Shown here in pieces: positions 8,695 through 16,058 of a stretch of 64,000 nucleotides of DNA. The position numbers and the translations under genes were made by a program. The notes under the pieces were generated by a model. The model saw only the letters and a program-made list of their open reading frames with translations, was not told the DNA's origin and did no database searches. Position 1 is the stretch's first letter; every line of letters begins with the position of its first letter. This DNA is from Cohaesibacter sp. ES.047 (GTDB taxonomy: Bacteria > Pseudomonadota > Alphaproteobacteria > Rhizobiales > Cohaesibacteraceae), in contig NZ_LT907844.1 of assembly GCF_900215505.1 (NCBI RefSeq), positions 5,046,233-5,110,232 of the forward strand. The letters run 5' to 3'.

Positions 8695-8722
8695 CTTTTG
8701 GATCTTTATCTAGATCCAAAAG
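8695..8722. promoter_or_regulatory. Palindromic operator between the MocR gene and the divergent gene
   Basis: A perfect 10-bp inverted repeat, CTTTTGGATC (8695-8704) and GATCCAAAAG (8713-8722), with an 8-nt AT-rich spacer. It begins 22 nt upstream of the MocR start and lies 145 nt before the probable start of the divergent gene. Position and symmetry fit a regulator-binding site; the binder is inferred. Confidence 0.55.
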
Positions 8723-8866
8723 GCAGCCATGTTCAATGAACAAATTCTATGATCCAACCACCGACCCAACCATTGACGTTGAGCACGGCACCGCTTCGTG
8801 CACCTCCCCCAAACCATGACAGACAGTCACTCGACCCATCGGGTCGGGTTCAAATGCGTGACCATC

Positions 8867-9541
8867 ATGACCGATACGTCAAAATCTTCTAGCTCATATC
8901 CCGTTTCTTCCACTAACAAGATTCGCGCCTCCCACCGAGCTTCTTATGATGTGGAAACAGTGCACGACATTCTCGATGAAGGCATCCTCGCGCATGTTGC
9001 CTTTGCCGACGACGGCATGCCGATTGTTCTGCCGATGATCTATGCCCGCATTGAGGATCAGCTCTACATCCATGGAGCCAAGGCAACCCGGCTCTTCAAA
9101 AAGCTCAAGGTTGGCCTTCCCGTTTGCATCAACGTCACGATTGTCGATGGTCTGGTTGTCGGCCGCTCAGCCTTTCATCATTCCATGAACTATCGCTCTG
9201 TCAACATTCACGGCACGGCAAGGCTGGTGGAAGATGAACAGGAGAAATATAACGCGCTGGTGGCGATCACTGACCATCTGGCACCCGGTCGCTGGGAAGA
9301 AACGCGTGAGATGACCAAAAAGGAAGCCGCAGCCACAACCGTGATCGCTGTGACCATAGAAACGGCAGCAGCCAAACATCGCGCAGGCATGCCGGTCGAT
9401 GACGAGGAAGACTACGATCTTGATCACTGGGCAGGCATCGTTCCGATCACAACGGCCTATGGCCAGCCGATTGATGACGCCCGCCTCAAGGATGGGATCC
9501 AGGTGGCACCAAGTATTCGCACACTGACCAGTCGAAAATAA
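8867..9541 (+). CDS. Pyridoxamine 5'-phosphate oxidase-like FMN-binding protein
   Basis: About 224 residues from ATG 8867 (in-frame starts at 8798 and 8816 give a longer, unconserved tail). The split-barrel flavin-binding fold of the Pyridox_oxase_2 type is suggested by ILAHVAFADDGMPIVLPMIYARIEDQLYIHG (a loop of about 30 residues, given here in part) and by the basic ATRLFKKL stretch. Members bind FMN or haem; activity here is unknown. The divergent MocR gene and shared palindrome suggest control by a vitamin B6-type signal. A terminator follows directly. Confidence 0.8.
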   Translation: MTDTSKSSSSYPVSSTNKIRASHRASYDVETVHDILDEGILAHVAFADDGMPIVLPMIYARIEDQLYIHGAKATRLFKKLKVGLPVCINVTIVDGLVVGRSAFHHSMNYRSVNIHGTARLVEDEQEKYNALVAITDHLAPGRWEETREMTKKEAAATTVIAVTIETAAAKHRAGMPVDDEEDYDLDHWAGIVPITTAYGQPIDDARLKDGIQVAPSIRTLTSRK

Positions 9542-9542
9542 C

Positions 9543-9581
9543 CAAGGTGCAGGCTTTGGGGGACAGGCCTCGCACCTTTTC
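9543..9581 (+). terminator. Rho-independent terminator after the FMN-binding protein gene
   Basis: The stem AAGGTGC...GCACCTT, extended inward by AGGCTT/AGGCCT pairing, is followed by TTTT. It starts 2 nt after the stop codon. Confidence 0.7.
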
Positions 9582-9597
9582 GACAGGTTAGTAGGGC

Positions 9598-9648
9598 GTC
9601 TGCAGCCGGGAGCAATAGCCGCTTCCGGCTGCAGACAACCTCTTTTTT
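9598..9648 (+). terminator. Second hairpin-plus-T-run terminator
   Basis: A perfect 12-bp stem, GTCTGCAGCCGG (9598-9609) and CCGGCTGCAGAC (9625-9636), is followed by AACCTCTTTTTT. It stands 55 nt after the first terminator. The remaining stretch to 9877 shows no gene and probably holds the promoter of the MATE gene. Confidence 0.7.
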
Positions 9649-9877
9649 AAGGCAAAATCAATCAATCTCAAGCACACCACCCACGAGTTGGCTTGACAGC
9701 TTACCTGTGAGCGCCTATATCCGCTCACGGTTGCAGACACCAGCCGCTCGCACGACCCTCGGGTCATGGTGAAGTTCTGATATCCGATTTGATAAAGTCA
9801 GCCCCGCATGCATTTCATGAGGGTGGCAACGCGAGCCCCATCTAAAACAAGGAAATGCGTAGCCATTGGAGGCTGAG

Positions 9878-11290
9878 ATGTCATCGGACAGCTCTAGCAA
9901 CACTATCTTTGTGCGCAACAAATTCACCGAGGCCCCTCTCGGTTCCCTGTTTGCCAAAACGGCCTTGCCTGTCATTTTCGTGATGAGCATGAACGGCCTT
10001 CTGACCGTCGTGGATGCCATGTTTCTCGGCGTCTATGTCGGCACCAACGCTCTGGCCGCGGTCACCCTGATGTTCCCGCTTTACATGCTGGTCATCGCCC
10101 TGACAACGTTGGTCTCGAACGGCATGTCGAGCCTGCTTGCCCGGCATCTGGGCGCCAACCGGATAAACGACGCTCAGGCGCTCTTTGCCGGAGCCCACGG
10201 GCTTGCGCTCTTTATCAGCCTATTATTCATCGCGGCGTTTCTGACCTTGGGTGTCGAGGTGACCCTGATCCTTGCCGGCAACTCGGCGGAACTGGCAGAT
10301 CTCGGTTACATCTACTTGCGGATTGTCGCCCTTTCCACGCCGCTTTACTTCATTCTCTCGCTTCATACCGATGCCCTGCGCAATGAGGGCTATGCTGGAC
10401 TGATGGCAGGCATGAGCCTGTTGGTATCGTTGGCCAACATCGCCTTTGACTACCTGCTCATTGTCCAGCTCGATATGGGGGTCGCCGGATCGGCCTACGG
10501 CACAGTGCTGGCCCAGGCGCTCGCCTTGGCGATCATCATCGGCTTCCGCATCCGCGGCAAGACACATCTCAAGCCTGCCGTGGTCTGGCGCAACAGCCTC
10601 TTTGCCGAATGGCGCGCAATGCTGGCCTTGGGCGCTCCGCAGAGCCTCAATTTCCTTGGTATGGCTCTGGTCTCGACGGCGATCATAACGTCACTGCAAT
10701 TGATGGCCGTGCCCAATTACGCCGAAACCGTCACGGCCTACGGCATCATCACGCGCATTACGACCTTTGTTTTCTTGCCGATGATGGGGCTTGCCCTGTC
10801 GTTTCAGACGATCATCGGCAACAATTACGGGGCCGAACTCTGGCACCGCTCGGACAAGGGCCTGCGCATCGGGTTGGCTTTGGCCTTCATCTATTGCCTG
10901 GTCGTCGAGTTTGTGCTGATCACCTTTACTGCACCGATCGGTCACCTTTTCACGGCCGACGAAAAAGTGGTCGCAGAAGTGGCACGGATCATCCCGATGG
11001 CCATGGCGATGTATTTCATCTCCGGTCCGATCCTGATCACATCAAGCTACTTTCAAGCCATCGGAGATGCGGCACGCGCCGCAATTCTCGGCCTGTCAAA
11101 GGCCTATCTGTTCCTTTTGCCGATGATATTCACTTTGCCTCTGCTGTTGGGAGAAAGGGGCATCTGGCTCGCTTCACCCATCGCCGAAGTCTTGCTGTTT
11201 GCAACAGCATTGCTGGTCCTGACAAAAACAGCGAAAAGTGCCAACCGCAAATGGGGGCTATTCGTCCATACTGAGGAGCCACGCTCATGA
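9878..11290 (+). CDS. MATE-family efflux transporter
   Basis: About 470 residues with twelve predicted membrane segments in two homologous halves, typical of multidrug and toxin extrusion antiporters. It opens with the family-like segment ALPVIFVMSMNGLLTVVDAMFLG. The second half starts near residue 240 (AMLALGAPQSLNFLGMALVS). ATG 9878 is chosen for the strong GGAGG 6 nt upstream rather than a TTG at 9866. It exports cationic compounds using Na+ or H+ in the family; the substrate here is unknown. The stop overlaps the start of the next gene by 4 nt. Confidence 0.9.
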   Translation: MSSDSSSNTIFVRNKFTEAPLGSLFAKTALPVIFVMSMNGLLTVVDAMFLGVYVGTNALAAVTLMFPLYMLVIALTTLVSNGMSSLLARHLGANRINDAQALFAGAHGLALFISLLFIAAFLTLGVEVTLILAGNSAELADLGYIYLRIVALSTPLYFILSLHTDALRNEGYAGLMAGMSLLVSLANIAFDYLLIVQLDMGVAGSAYGTVLAQALALAIIIGFRIRGKTHLKPAVVWRNSLFAEWRAMLALGAPQSLNFLGMALVSTAIITSLQLMAVPNYAETVTAYGIITRITTFVFLPMMGLALSFQTIIGNNYGAELWHRSDKGLRIGLALAFIYCLVVEFVLITFTAPIGHLFTADEKVVAEVARIIPMAMAMYFISGPILITSSYFQAIGDAARAAILGLSKAYLFLLPMIFTLPLLLGERGIWLASPIAEVLLFATALLVLTKTAKSANRKWGLFVHTEEPRS

Positions 11291-11715
11291 GCAACAAGCC
11301 ATCAACCATCGAAGAAGCGAAAAAACAGGCCAAGCTCCTGCGCGAAAAACTCAGAGCCGAAGGCATGGAGCTTTCGCACAGCAAAACGCTGGAACTGATC
11401 GCCCAACAACACGGCTATCGCGACTGGAACACCCTGTTCGCCAGCTTCGGCAATCGCGCATCCCGTCAATGGCAGGTCGGCGACAGGGTTTCGGGGCTTT
11501 ACCTGTCCCAGCCCTTCAAGGCAGAGATTATCGCGGTCCGGCGCATGTCGGACGGCTGGTATCATCTCACGTTCCAGTTTGACGAAGCGGTGGACGTGAT
11601 CACCTTCGAGGGCATGAGCAACTGGCGCACGCGCACCAGCCAGACCGTCGGACCTGACGGAACAACTCAGGAAAAGACGTCAGATGGCCGACCACACATG
11701 GTGCTCGGCCTCTAG
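11287..11715 (+). CDS. Glyoxalase-superfamily-related small protein (Glyoxalase_8-like N-terminus)
   Basis: A 142-residue cytoplasmic protein. Its first 55 residues, with IEEAKKQAKLLREKL and SKTLELIAQQHGYRDWNTL, match a conserved helical domain found alone or before glyoxalase-like domains, where YRDWNTL is the hallmark. The second half (about 60-110) looks like a small beta-barrel (WQVGDRVSGLYL...AEIIAVRRM). Function unknown. It is translationally coupled to the MATE gene by an ATGA overlap, so the two probably act together. Confidence 0.7.
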   Translation: MSNKPSTIEEAKKQAKLLREKLRAEGMELSHSKTLELIAQQHGYRDWNTLFASFGNRASRQWQVGDRVSGLYLSQPFKAEIIAVRRMSDGWYHLTFQFDEAVDVITFEGMSNWRTRTSQTVGPDGTTQEKTSDGRPHMVLGL

Positions 11716-11738
11716 CACACCAAAAGCCTGCCCGGGCC

Positions 11739-12485
11739 TCAGAGCTCGGGCAGCTGCGCGCTCAGTTTGTAAAGGGTGGTAATGGTGGAGGCGTCAGCCA
11801 CCCCATCCACTCTTTCAGGCCTGAAGTGCATCTGGAAGGCCTTCACCACCGTCTCTGTCTGGGCATCGAAAACCCCGGTAACGTCGATCTTGTAGCCATA
11901 AACCGCCAGCATCGATTGCAATGCCTGAACCGGCTGGCCTTCATCGCCAAGCTGAAAGAAGCGCCCGCCAGCAACGGTCTGCGGCTCAACCCATTGGCCA
12001 ACTCCGGCGCTGGCCAGGAGCTTCCATGGAAACTTCGGCCCCGGATCGATCTTGCGCCCCGGCGACACGTCCGAATGCGCCAGAACCCGGTGAGCCGGGA
12101 TGCCATGACGCGCCATCAACTCCTTGGACAGCATCGTAAGCGTGACCATCTGCTCTTCGGTGAAGTCCTCGGTGCCAGCATTGGCAATCTCAATGCCGAT
12201 TGAACAGCTATTGATATCGTTCTCCCCGTGCCAGAATGACTGGCCCGCATGCCAGGCGCGTTTTGCTTCGTCCACCAATTGCAGGAGCGAGCCATCCCGG
12301 TTGAGGAAATAATGCGAGGAAACCTTGCTTTCAGGCGAACAGAGCCAGTCCAGAGACTGCTGGTCATCCGCCATGCCGGTATAATGCATGATCAGCATGT
12401 CCACGGCCCTGCCGTCCTTGCGATCCTCGAAATTGGGAGAGGGTTTGACCTCGCAAGGGCAACTTGTCTGTGCGTCACACAGCAT
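11739..12485 (-). CDS. N-acetylmuramoyl-L-alanine amidase (AmpD/AmiD type) with peptidoglycan-binding domain
   Basis: A 248-residue zinc amidase of the Amidase_2 family, cutting the lactyl-amide bond between MurNAc and the stem peptide. Zinc ligands are visible: His34 (MLIMHYTG), His137 (VLAHSDVSPGRK) and Asp147 (IDPG), with catalytic Glu99 (GIEIAN). A peptidoglycan-binding type 1 domain fills the C-terminus (about residues 175-240, GQPVQALQSMLAVYGY). I see no signal peptide, so it may act on recycled muropeptides in the cytoplasm as AmpD does. It lies 47 nt downstream of the DjlA-like gene on the same strand. Confidence 0.9.
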   Translation of the reverse strand: MLCDAQTSCPCEVKPSPNFEDRKDGRAVDMLIMHYTGMADDQQSLDWLCSPESKVSSHYFLNRDGSLLQLVDEAKRAWHAGQSFWHGENDINSCSIGIEIANAGTEDFTEEQMVTLTMLSKELMARHGIPAHRVLAHSDVSPGRKIDPGPKFPWKLLASAGVGQWVEPQTVAGGRFFQLGDEGQPVQALQSMLAVYGYKIDVTGVFDAQTETVVKAFQMHFRPERVDGVADASTITTLYKLSAQLPEL

Positions 12486-12532
12486 GTCTTCACTCCAATC
12501 AAAAAGCGAAAAGCCGTCGGGCGATCAGATCG

Positions 12533-13243
12533 TCAGCGCAAGCCGCGCTCCAGCACGATCAGCGCCCAGGCATTGTTGATGGTTGCCAGCTTCTCTGTCG
12601 CAATGCGCACGAATTCCTCCGGCACACCGCGAGCGATCAGGCTGTCAGGGTGGTTTTCCCGCACCAGTTTGCGGTAATGTTTCTTGAGCTCAGTGTCCGT
12701 CATGCCCCGGTCTGCTTCCAGCACCGTATAGGGGTCCTGTTCGTCCGACTGGACGTGCGTCATCTTGAGGCGATCGAAACAGCGTTCAGTGATCCCGAAG
12801 ATGGCAGCGACGCTCTCAAGATAGAGCATCTCCCGATCATGCATCACGCCATCCGCGCCGGCGATCATGAACAGACCATCCATGATATCGGTGAGCGCTT
12901 CGGGTTCGTCCTGATAGAGCTTGGCAATCTGGTTGGCGTAGGCCTCGTAGCCAGCCACATCCTGCTTGGCCAGATTGAACATGCGCAAAACGTTGCGCTC
13001 TTCCCCTGCGGGAATATCGAACAGGCGTTGAAAGACGTTGATCTCGTCTTGCGTCACCACACCGTCGGCCTTGGCCATTTTGGCGGAGAGCGCGATCATC
13101 GCAACCGTAAAGGTCAGTTGTTTTCGATCAACACCGCTCCCAAAGCCACGCACGGTCGACGCCACCTTGTCGACGATGGCAGTGATGGTTTCACTCTGCC
13201 TTATGTCATCGATAAGACTGCCAATCTGGCTCCAGATACTCAT
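12533..13243 (-). CDS. DjlA-like co-chaperone: TerB-like domain plus J domain
   Basis: A 236-residue protein. An N-terminal acidic TerB-like helical domain (about residues 45-155, AKADGVVTQDEINVF and AGADGVMHDREMLYL) precedes a C-terminal J domain (about 170-234) with the diagnostic HPD tripeptide at 198-200. J domains stimulate DnaK ATP hydrolysis. E. coli DjlA has an N-terminal membrane anchor; none is obvious here, so this is a soluble relative. Same strand as and just upstream of the amidase gene. Confidence 0.88.
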   Translation of the reverse strand: MSIWSQIGSLIDDIRQSETITAIVDKVASTVRGFGSGVDRKQLTFTVAMIALSAKMAKADGVVTQDEINVFQRLFDIPAGEERNVLRMFNLAKQDVAGYEAYANQIAKLYQDEPEALTDIMDGLFMIAGADGVMHDREMLYLESVAAIFGITERCFDRLKMTHVQSDEQDPYTVLEADRGMTDTELKKHYRKLVRENHPDSLIARGVPEEFVRIATEKLATINNAWALIVLERGLR

Positions 13244-13382
13244 GATAGTTGCTGCTCACCCATTTGCTCAAGCCGCCTCAATCTATGCGAGTTGGTCGCA
13301 TATTGCGAGTATGGAGACCGGAAAATGAACTGCCTTTTTGGCCAATTATTTCGAAAAATCATCCCATCCGGCTAGGTGCGGT

Positions 13383-14081
13383 CTACTGACAGAGCCGCCA
13401 GGTGCCCTTTCGACCATGTTTGGCGTGGTCAAGATGGATGTGATTCTTGTGATACTTGTCGCCGCCAGGCCCGATAACGGTGGTGAAATACTTGCACGCT
13501 TCCCGGTTGAACGCGCGCATGAACCGGCCCTTGCTGCCATATCCGGGCCAGTCATCCTCAACATCAAGCACGGTTCCGTCGGAAAGCGTCAAACCGCTGA
13601 TGTCAATCGCGTTGGTCTTGGCGTGCTCGGATAGCTTGGCACCGCGCTTGTTGTTGCGCGAGCGGCAGGAGTAGGACGCGGCAACGCGGATGCCCGTGAC
13701 CCTCTGATCCATATAGGATTGCGCCAATGGCTGGACCCGGTCATTAAAGAATCGGTTGAGCTGCGAAAGGATCACGCAATTCACAGTTGCCTCACGGCTG
13801 AGCTTCACGGGCTGAGGCCCGGAGATCGTCGACAAAAGGAAGGGCGCGGGATGTCCACACCCTCCTCGACCTTCAATCGGCGGCAAAGCCACAGCTGCAT
13901 TTTGCCCGCTCTCAACGATAGGGCAGAACTGTTCTGAAATGGCAGGATCCGGGAGAACAGCCTCCCGTTGCAATTTGCTTTGGTCGACCTCTTCAGTATC
14001 CAAAAAACTCGTACATCCGATCAAAAAAGACATGATTGCCAGCAGCGTCAATTGAACCATTCTGTAACCCCAATCTCTCAT
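13383..14081 (-). CDS. Extensin-like lipoprotein
   Basis: A 232-residue protein with a lipoprotein signal: a hydrophobic stretch (about residues 9-20) ending in the lipobox LIGC, so Cys23 is probably acylated. The remainder matches the bacterial extensin-like C-terminal family, with ASYSCRSRNNKRGAKLSEHA and the HxxxxAIDI metal-site pattern (SEHAKTNAIDISG, near residue 162), and a late HIHLD motif. Such folds resemble LAS metallopeptidases acting on peptidoglycan, but activity is unproven. A second Met (residue 8) is an alternative start. Confidence 0.85.
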   Translation of the reverse strand: MRDWGYRMVQLTLLAIMSFLIGCTSFLDTEEVDQSKLQREAVLPDPAISEQFCPIVESGQNAAVALPPIEGRGGCGHPAPFLLSTISGPQPVKLSREATVNCVILSQLNRFFNDRVQPLAQSYMDQRVTGIRVAASYSCRSRNNKRGAKLSEHAKTNAIDISGLTLSDGTVLDVEDDWPGYGSKGRFMRAFNREACKYFTTVIGPGGDKYHKNHIHLDHAKHGRKGTWRLCQ

Positions 14082-14134
14082 CGCGCCCTATTCCTGCTTG
14101 CAGCCAGTCCGTTTAGAGCGCATCCTGAAGGGAA

Positions 14135-15454
14135 ATGGTAAACAAAGGTGAAGTTGTGACGAAATCTTGCAAATTGCCAGACCATGTCGCGCCGATCAGC
14201 CTGCTCGAAACGCTGAGGCGCATCATGAGCGGTGAGCTGTTGCCATCTGACACGATTGGACAGTGCATCGAGCGCATTCAAGCTCTTGATGGCGACATTC
14301 ACGCCTTCACGGCATTGAACGGCCACGCGCTCGCTTCAGACACGCCTGAGGATGCCCCCCTCAGAGGCATTGCCTTTGCCGTCAAGGATGTGTTCGAAAC
14401 TCAGGATCTGCCCACTGAATACAATTCGATCATCTATCGCGACCATGAACCCGCGCGCGATGCCGCCATTGTTACGCTGGCCCGAAATGCGGGAGCCGCC
14501 CTTATCGGCAAAACCGTAACGACGGAATTTGCCTTTATGGAACCCAGCATCACGTGCAATCCCTACAATCTCGATCACACACCGGGCGGGTCGTCATCGG
14601 GATCGGCAGCCGCCGTCGCCGCGGGCATGGCACACCTAGCGATCGGCACACAGACCGGAGGCTCGACCATCCGCCCCGCCGCCTTTTGCGGCATCACCGG
14701 CTACAAGCCAAGCTTCGGACTGCTGCCCAAAGTGGGTTTGAAGGACTTTTCCTGGTCCCTTGATACAGTTGGCCTGTTTACCGCGACCGTTGCCGATGTT
14801 GCCTATGCCGCCTCGGTTCTGAGCGGCCGCAATCTCGCCATCAATCTCGAGGAGAACATCTCCTCGCCGCGCATTGGCATCGTCAGAAGTCACACATGGC
14901 AGGATGCCGACCCGGAATATCGGCACAAGTTCGATGAGTTGACCGCCCGTCTCAAGACGTGGGGAGCGGAGCTGGTGGAAATCGAACCAAGCGACGACTA
15001 TATCGCGGCTTTCCACGCCCATCAGATCATTCAGGATTTCGAAGCCCGGCAATCACTGGCTTGGGAATACAGCCAACATGTGGATCGCCTCAGCCCGCTC
15101 TTGCGCCAGACCCTCGACTTCGCCCAGACGATCACACCGTCCGACTATGACGAAGCAAAAATCAACGCCGAAATTGCCAGCGCGGAAATAGATGACTATT
15201 TCGAGGAACTCGACATCTTCATCTCCCTGTCGGCCCCCGGCCCCGCTCCCTATGGGCTCCAGTCGACCGGATCCTCGATTTTCAACCGGATCTGGACGCT
15301 GTTCGGCATGCCATGCCTCAACGTCGCCGGTCTCATGACCGACAGCGGCTTGCCGCTTGGGGTTCAGGTGATCGGACGATGTCAGGCGGACAGGAACACC
15401 CTTCAATTCGCGCATTGGCTCGAAGGCGCGATCAAACGGCATATCAATCAATAA
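14135..15454 (+). CDS. Amidase-signature family enzyme
   Basis: A 439-residue amidase-signature hydrolase. The Ser-Ser-Lys triad can be placed: Lys84 (AFAVKDVF), the Gly/Ser-rich signature GGSSSGS at 151-157 with the cis-Ser, and the nucleophile region TQTGGSTIRPA with Ser177. The C-terminal GMPCLNVAG...GLPLGVQVIG is also typical. The family includes GatA, allophanate hydrolase and various amide hydrolases. The absence of gatB and gatC nearby and the short length argue against GatA. Substrate unknown. Divergent from the extensin-like gene. Confidence 0.88.
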   Translation: MVNKGEVVTKSCKLPDHVAPISLLETLRRIMSGELLPSDTIGQCIERIQALDGDIHAFTALNGHALASDTPEDAPLRGIAFAVKDVFETQDLPTEYNSIIYRDHEPARDAAIVTLARNAGAALIGKTVTTEFAFMEPSITCNPYNLDHTPGGSSSGSAAAVAAGMAHLAIGTQTGGSTIRPAAFCGITGYKPSFGLLPKVGLKDFSWSLDTVGLFTATVADVAYAASVLSGRNLAINLEENISSPRIGIVRSHTWQDADPEYRHKFDELTARLKTWGAELVEIEPSDDYIAAFHAHQIIQDFEARQSLAWEYSQHVDRLSPLLRQTLDFAQTITPSDYDEAKINAEIASAEIDDYFEELDIFISLSAPGPAPYGLQSTGSSIFNRIWTLFGMPCLNVAGLMTDSGLPLGVQVIGRCQADRNTLQFAHWLEGAIKRHINQ

Positions 15455-15773
15455 TCAGGAAATCTGTCTGGCTTTCTTACGCCCGCCAGCCTTGCGTTTG
15501 TCCTTGAGGGCCTGCTTGGCACAAAAGCGTCTCGACCTCGATCAGCGCTTCTTGACAGTTTTGTGAATAATGCACCGCAACATTTCCCTCTTATCCCCCA
15601 CTATTCTGTCTTTTGTTTGTCGCATACCAAATTCAGTGAAGACAAGGAGTTAGGCCCTATTTCGCATGCAATCTACCGCTTTCATTCGCACTGCAACAAT
15701 TTTTTCCCTTCTCCAATTTTTGGAGTTGCCCTAGACTTTCCCTTGTAAAGAAAAGGCTAGGAGGAGCAATCAC
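15455..15773. other. Gene-poor spacer after the amidase gene
   Basis: No convincing gene. On the minus strand about 28 open codons of strongly basic sequence (ending RKAGGRKKARQIS) occupy 15457-15543 but have no start codon. They may be the fossil end of a lost gene. The stretch before 15750 is AT-rich and probably carries the promoter of the small reading frame that follows. Confidence 0.3.
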
Positions 15774-15851
15774 ATGATCAGATCTTTGAATATCATGTTT
15801 GTATGTGCAGCCTTTGCATTCGTTGCAGCAGTCGTCGTTGGTATTATTTAG
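15774..15851 (+). CDS. Putative 25-residue membrane peptide
   Basis: A 25-codon frame, starting MIRSLNIMF and ending VVVGII. It has two charges at most near the N-terminus and an otherwise continuous hydrophobic stretch long enough for one membrane helix. It is preceded by a very strong ribosome binding site (GGAGGAG, 7 nt before ATG) and followed about 95 nt later by a strong terminator, so a short dedicated transcript is plausible. Its stop codon sits in TAGGAGG, another Shine-Dalgarno-like run, but no good second start follows. I recognise no family. Confidence 0.45.
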   Translation: MIRSLNIMFVCAAFAFVAAVVVGII

Positions 15852-15941
15852 GAGGATAGACCAGCACCGAGTGCCAGACAGCACGAAATTTCAAACAAAA
15901 GCTTGAAAAGACACATCAATCCTCAAATTGGGGATAAAAAA

Positions 15942-15968
15942 AGCCGGGAGAAATCCCGGTTTTATTTT
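15942..15968 (+). terminator. Bidirectional Rho-independent terminator
   Basis: The stem CCGGGA-gaaa-TCCCGG (15944-15949 and 15954-15959) is flanked by a run of A on the left and TTTTATTTTTT on the right. It can stop transcription of the small frame on the plus strand and of metH on the minus strand. Confidence 0.8.
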
Positions 15969-16058
15969 TTGATATACTTGAGAAATACTCGAAGGGCCAG
16001 AGACTTAGGTCAACGGCGACTTAAGTCACCGGCCCTCCAAGAAAAATGCATCGCAGCA

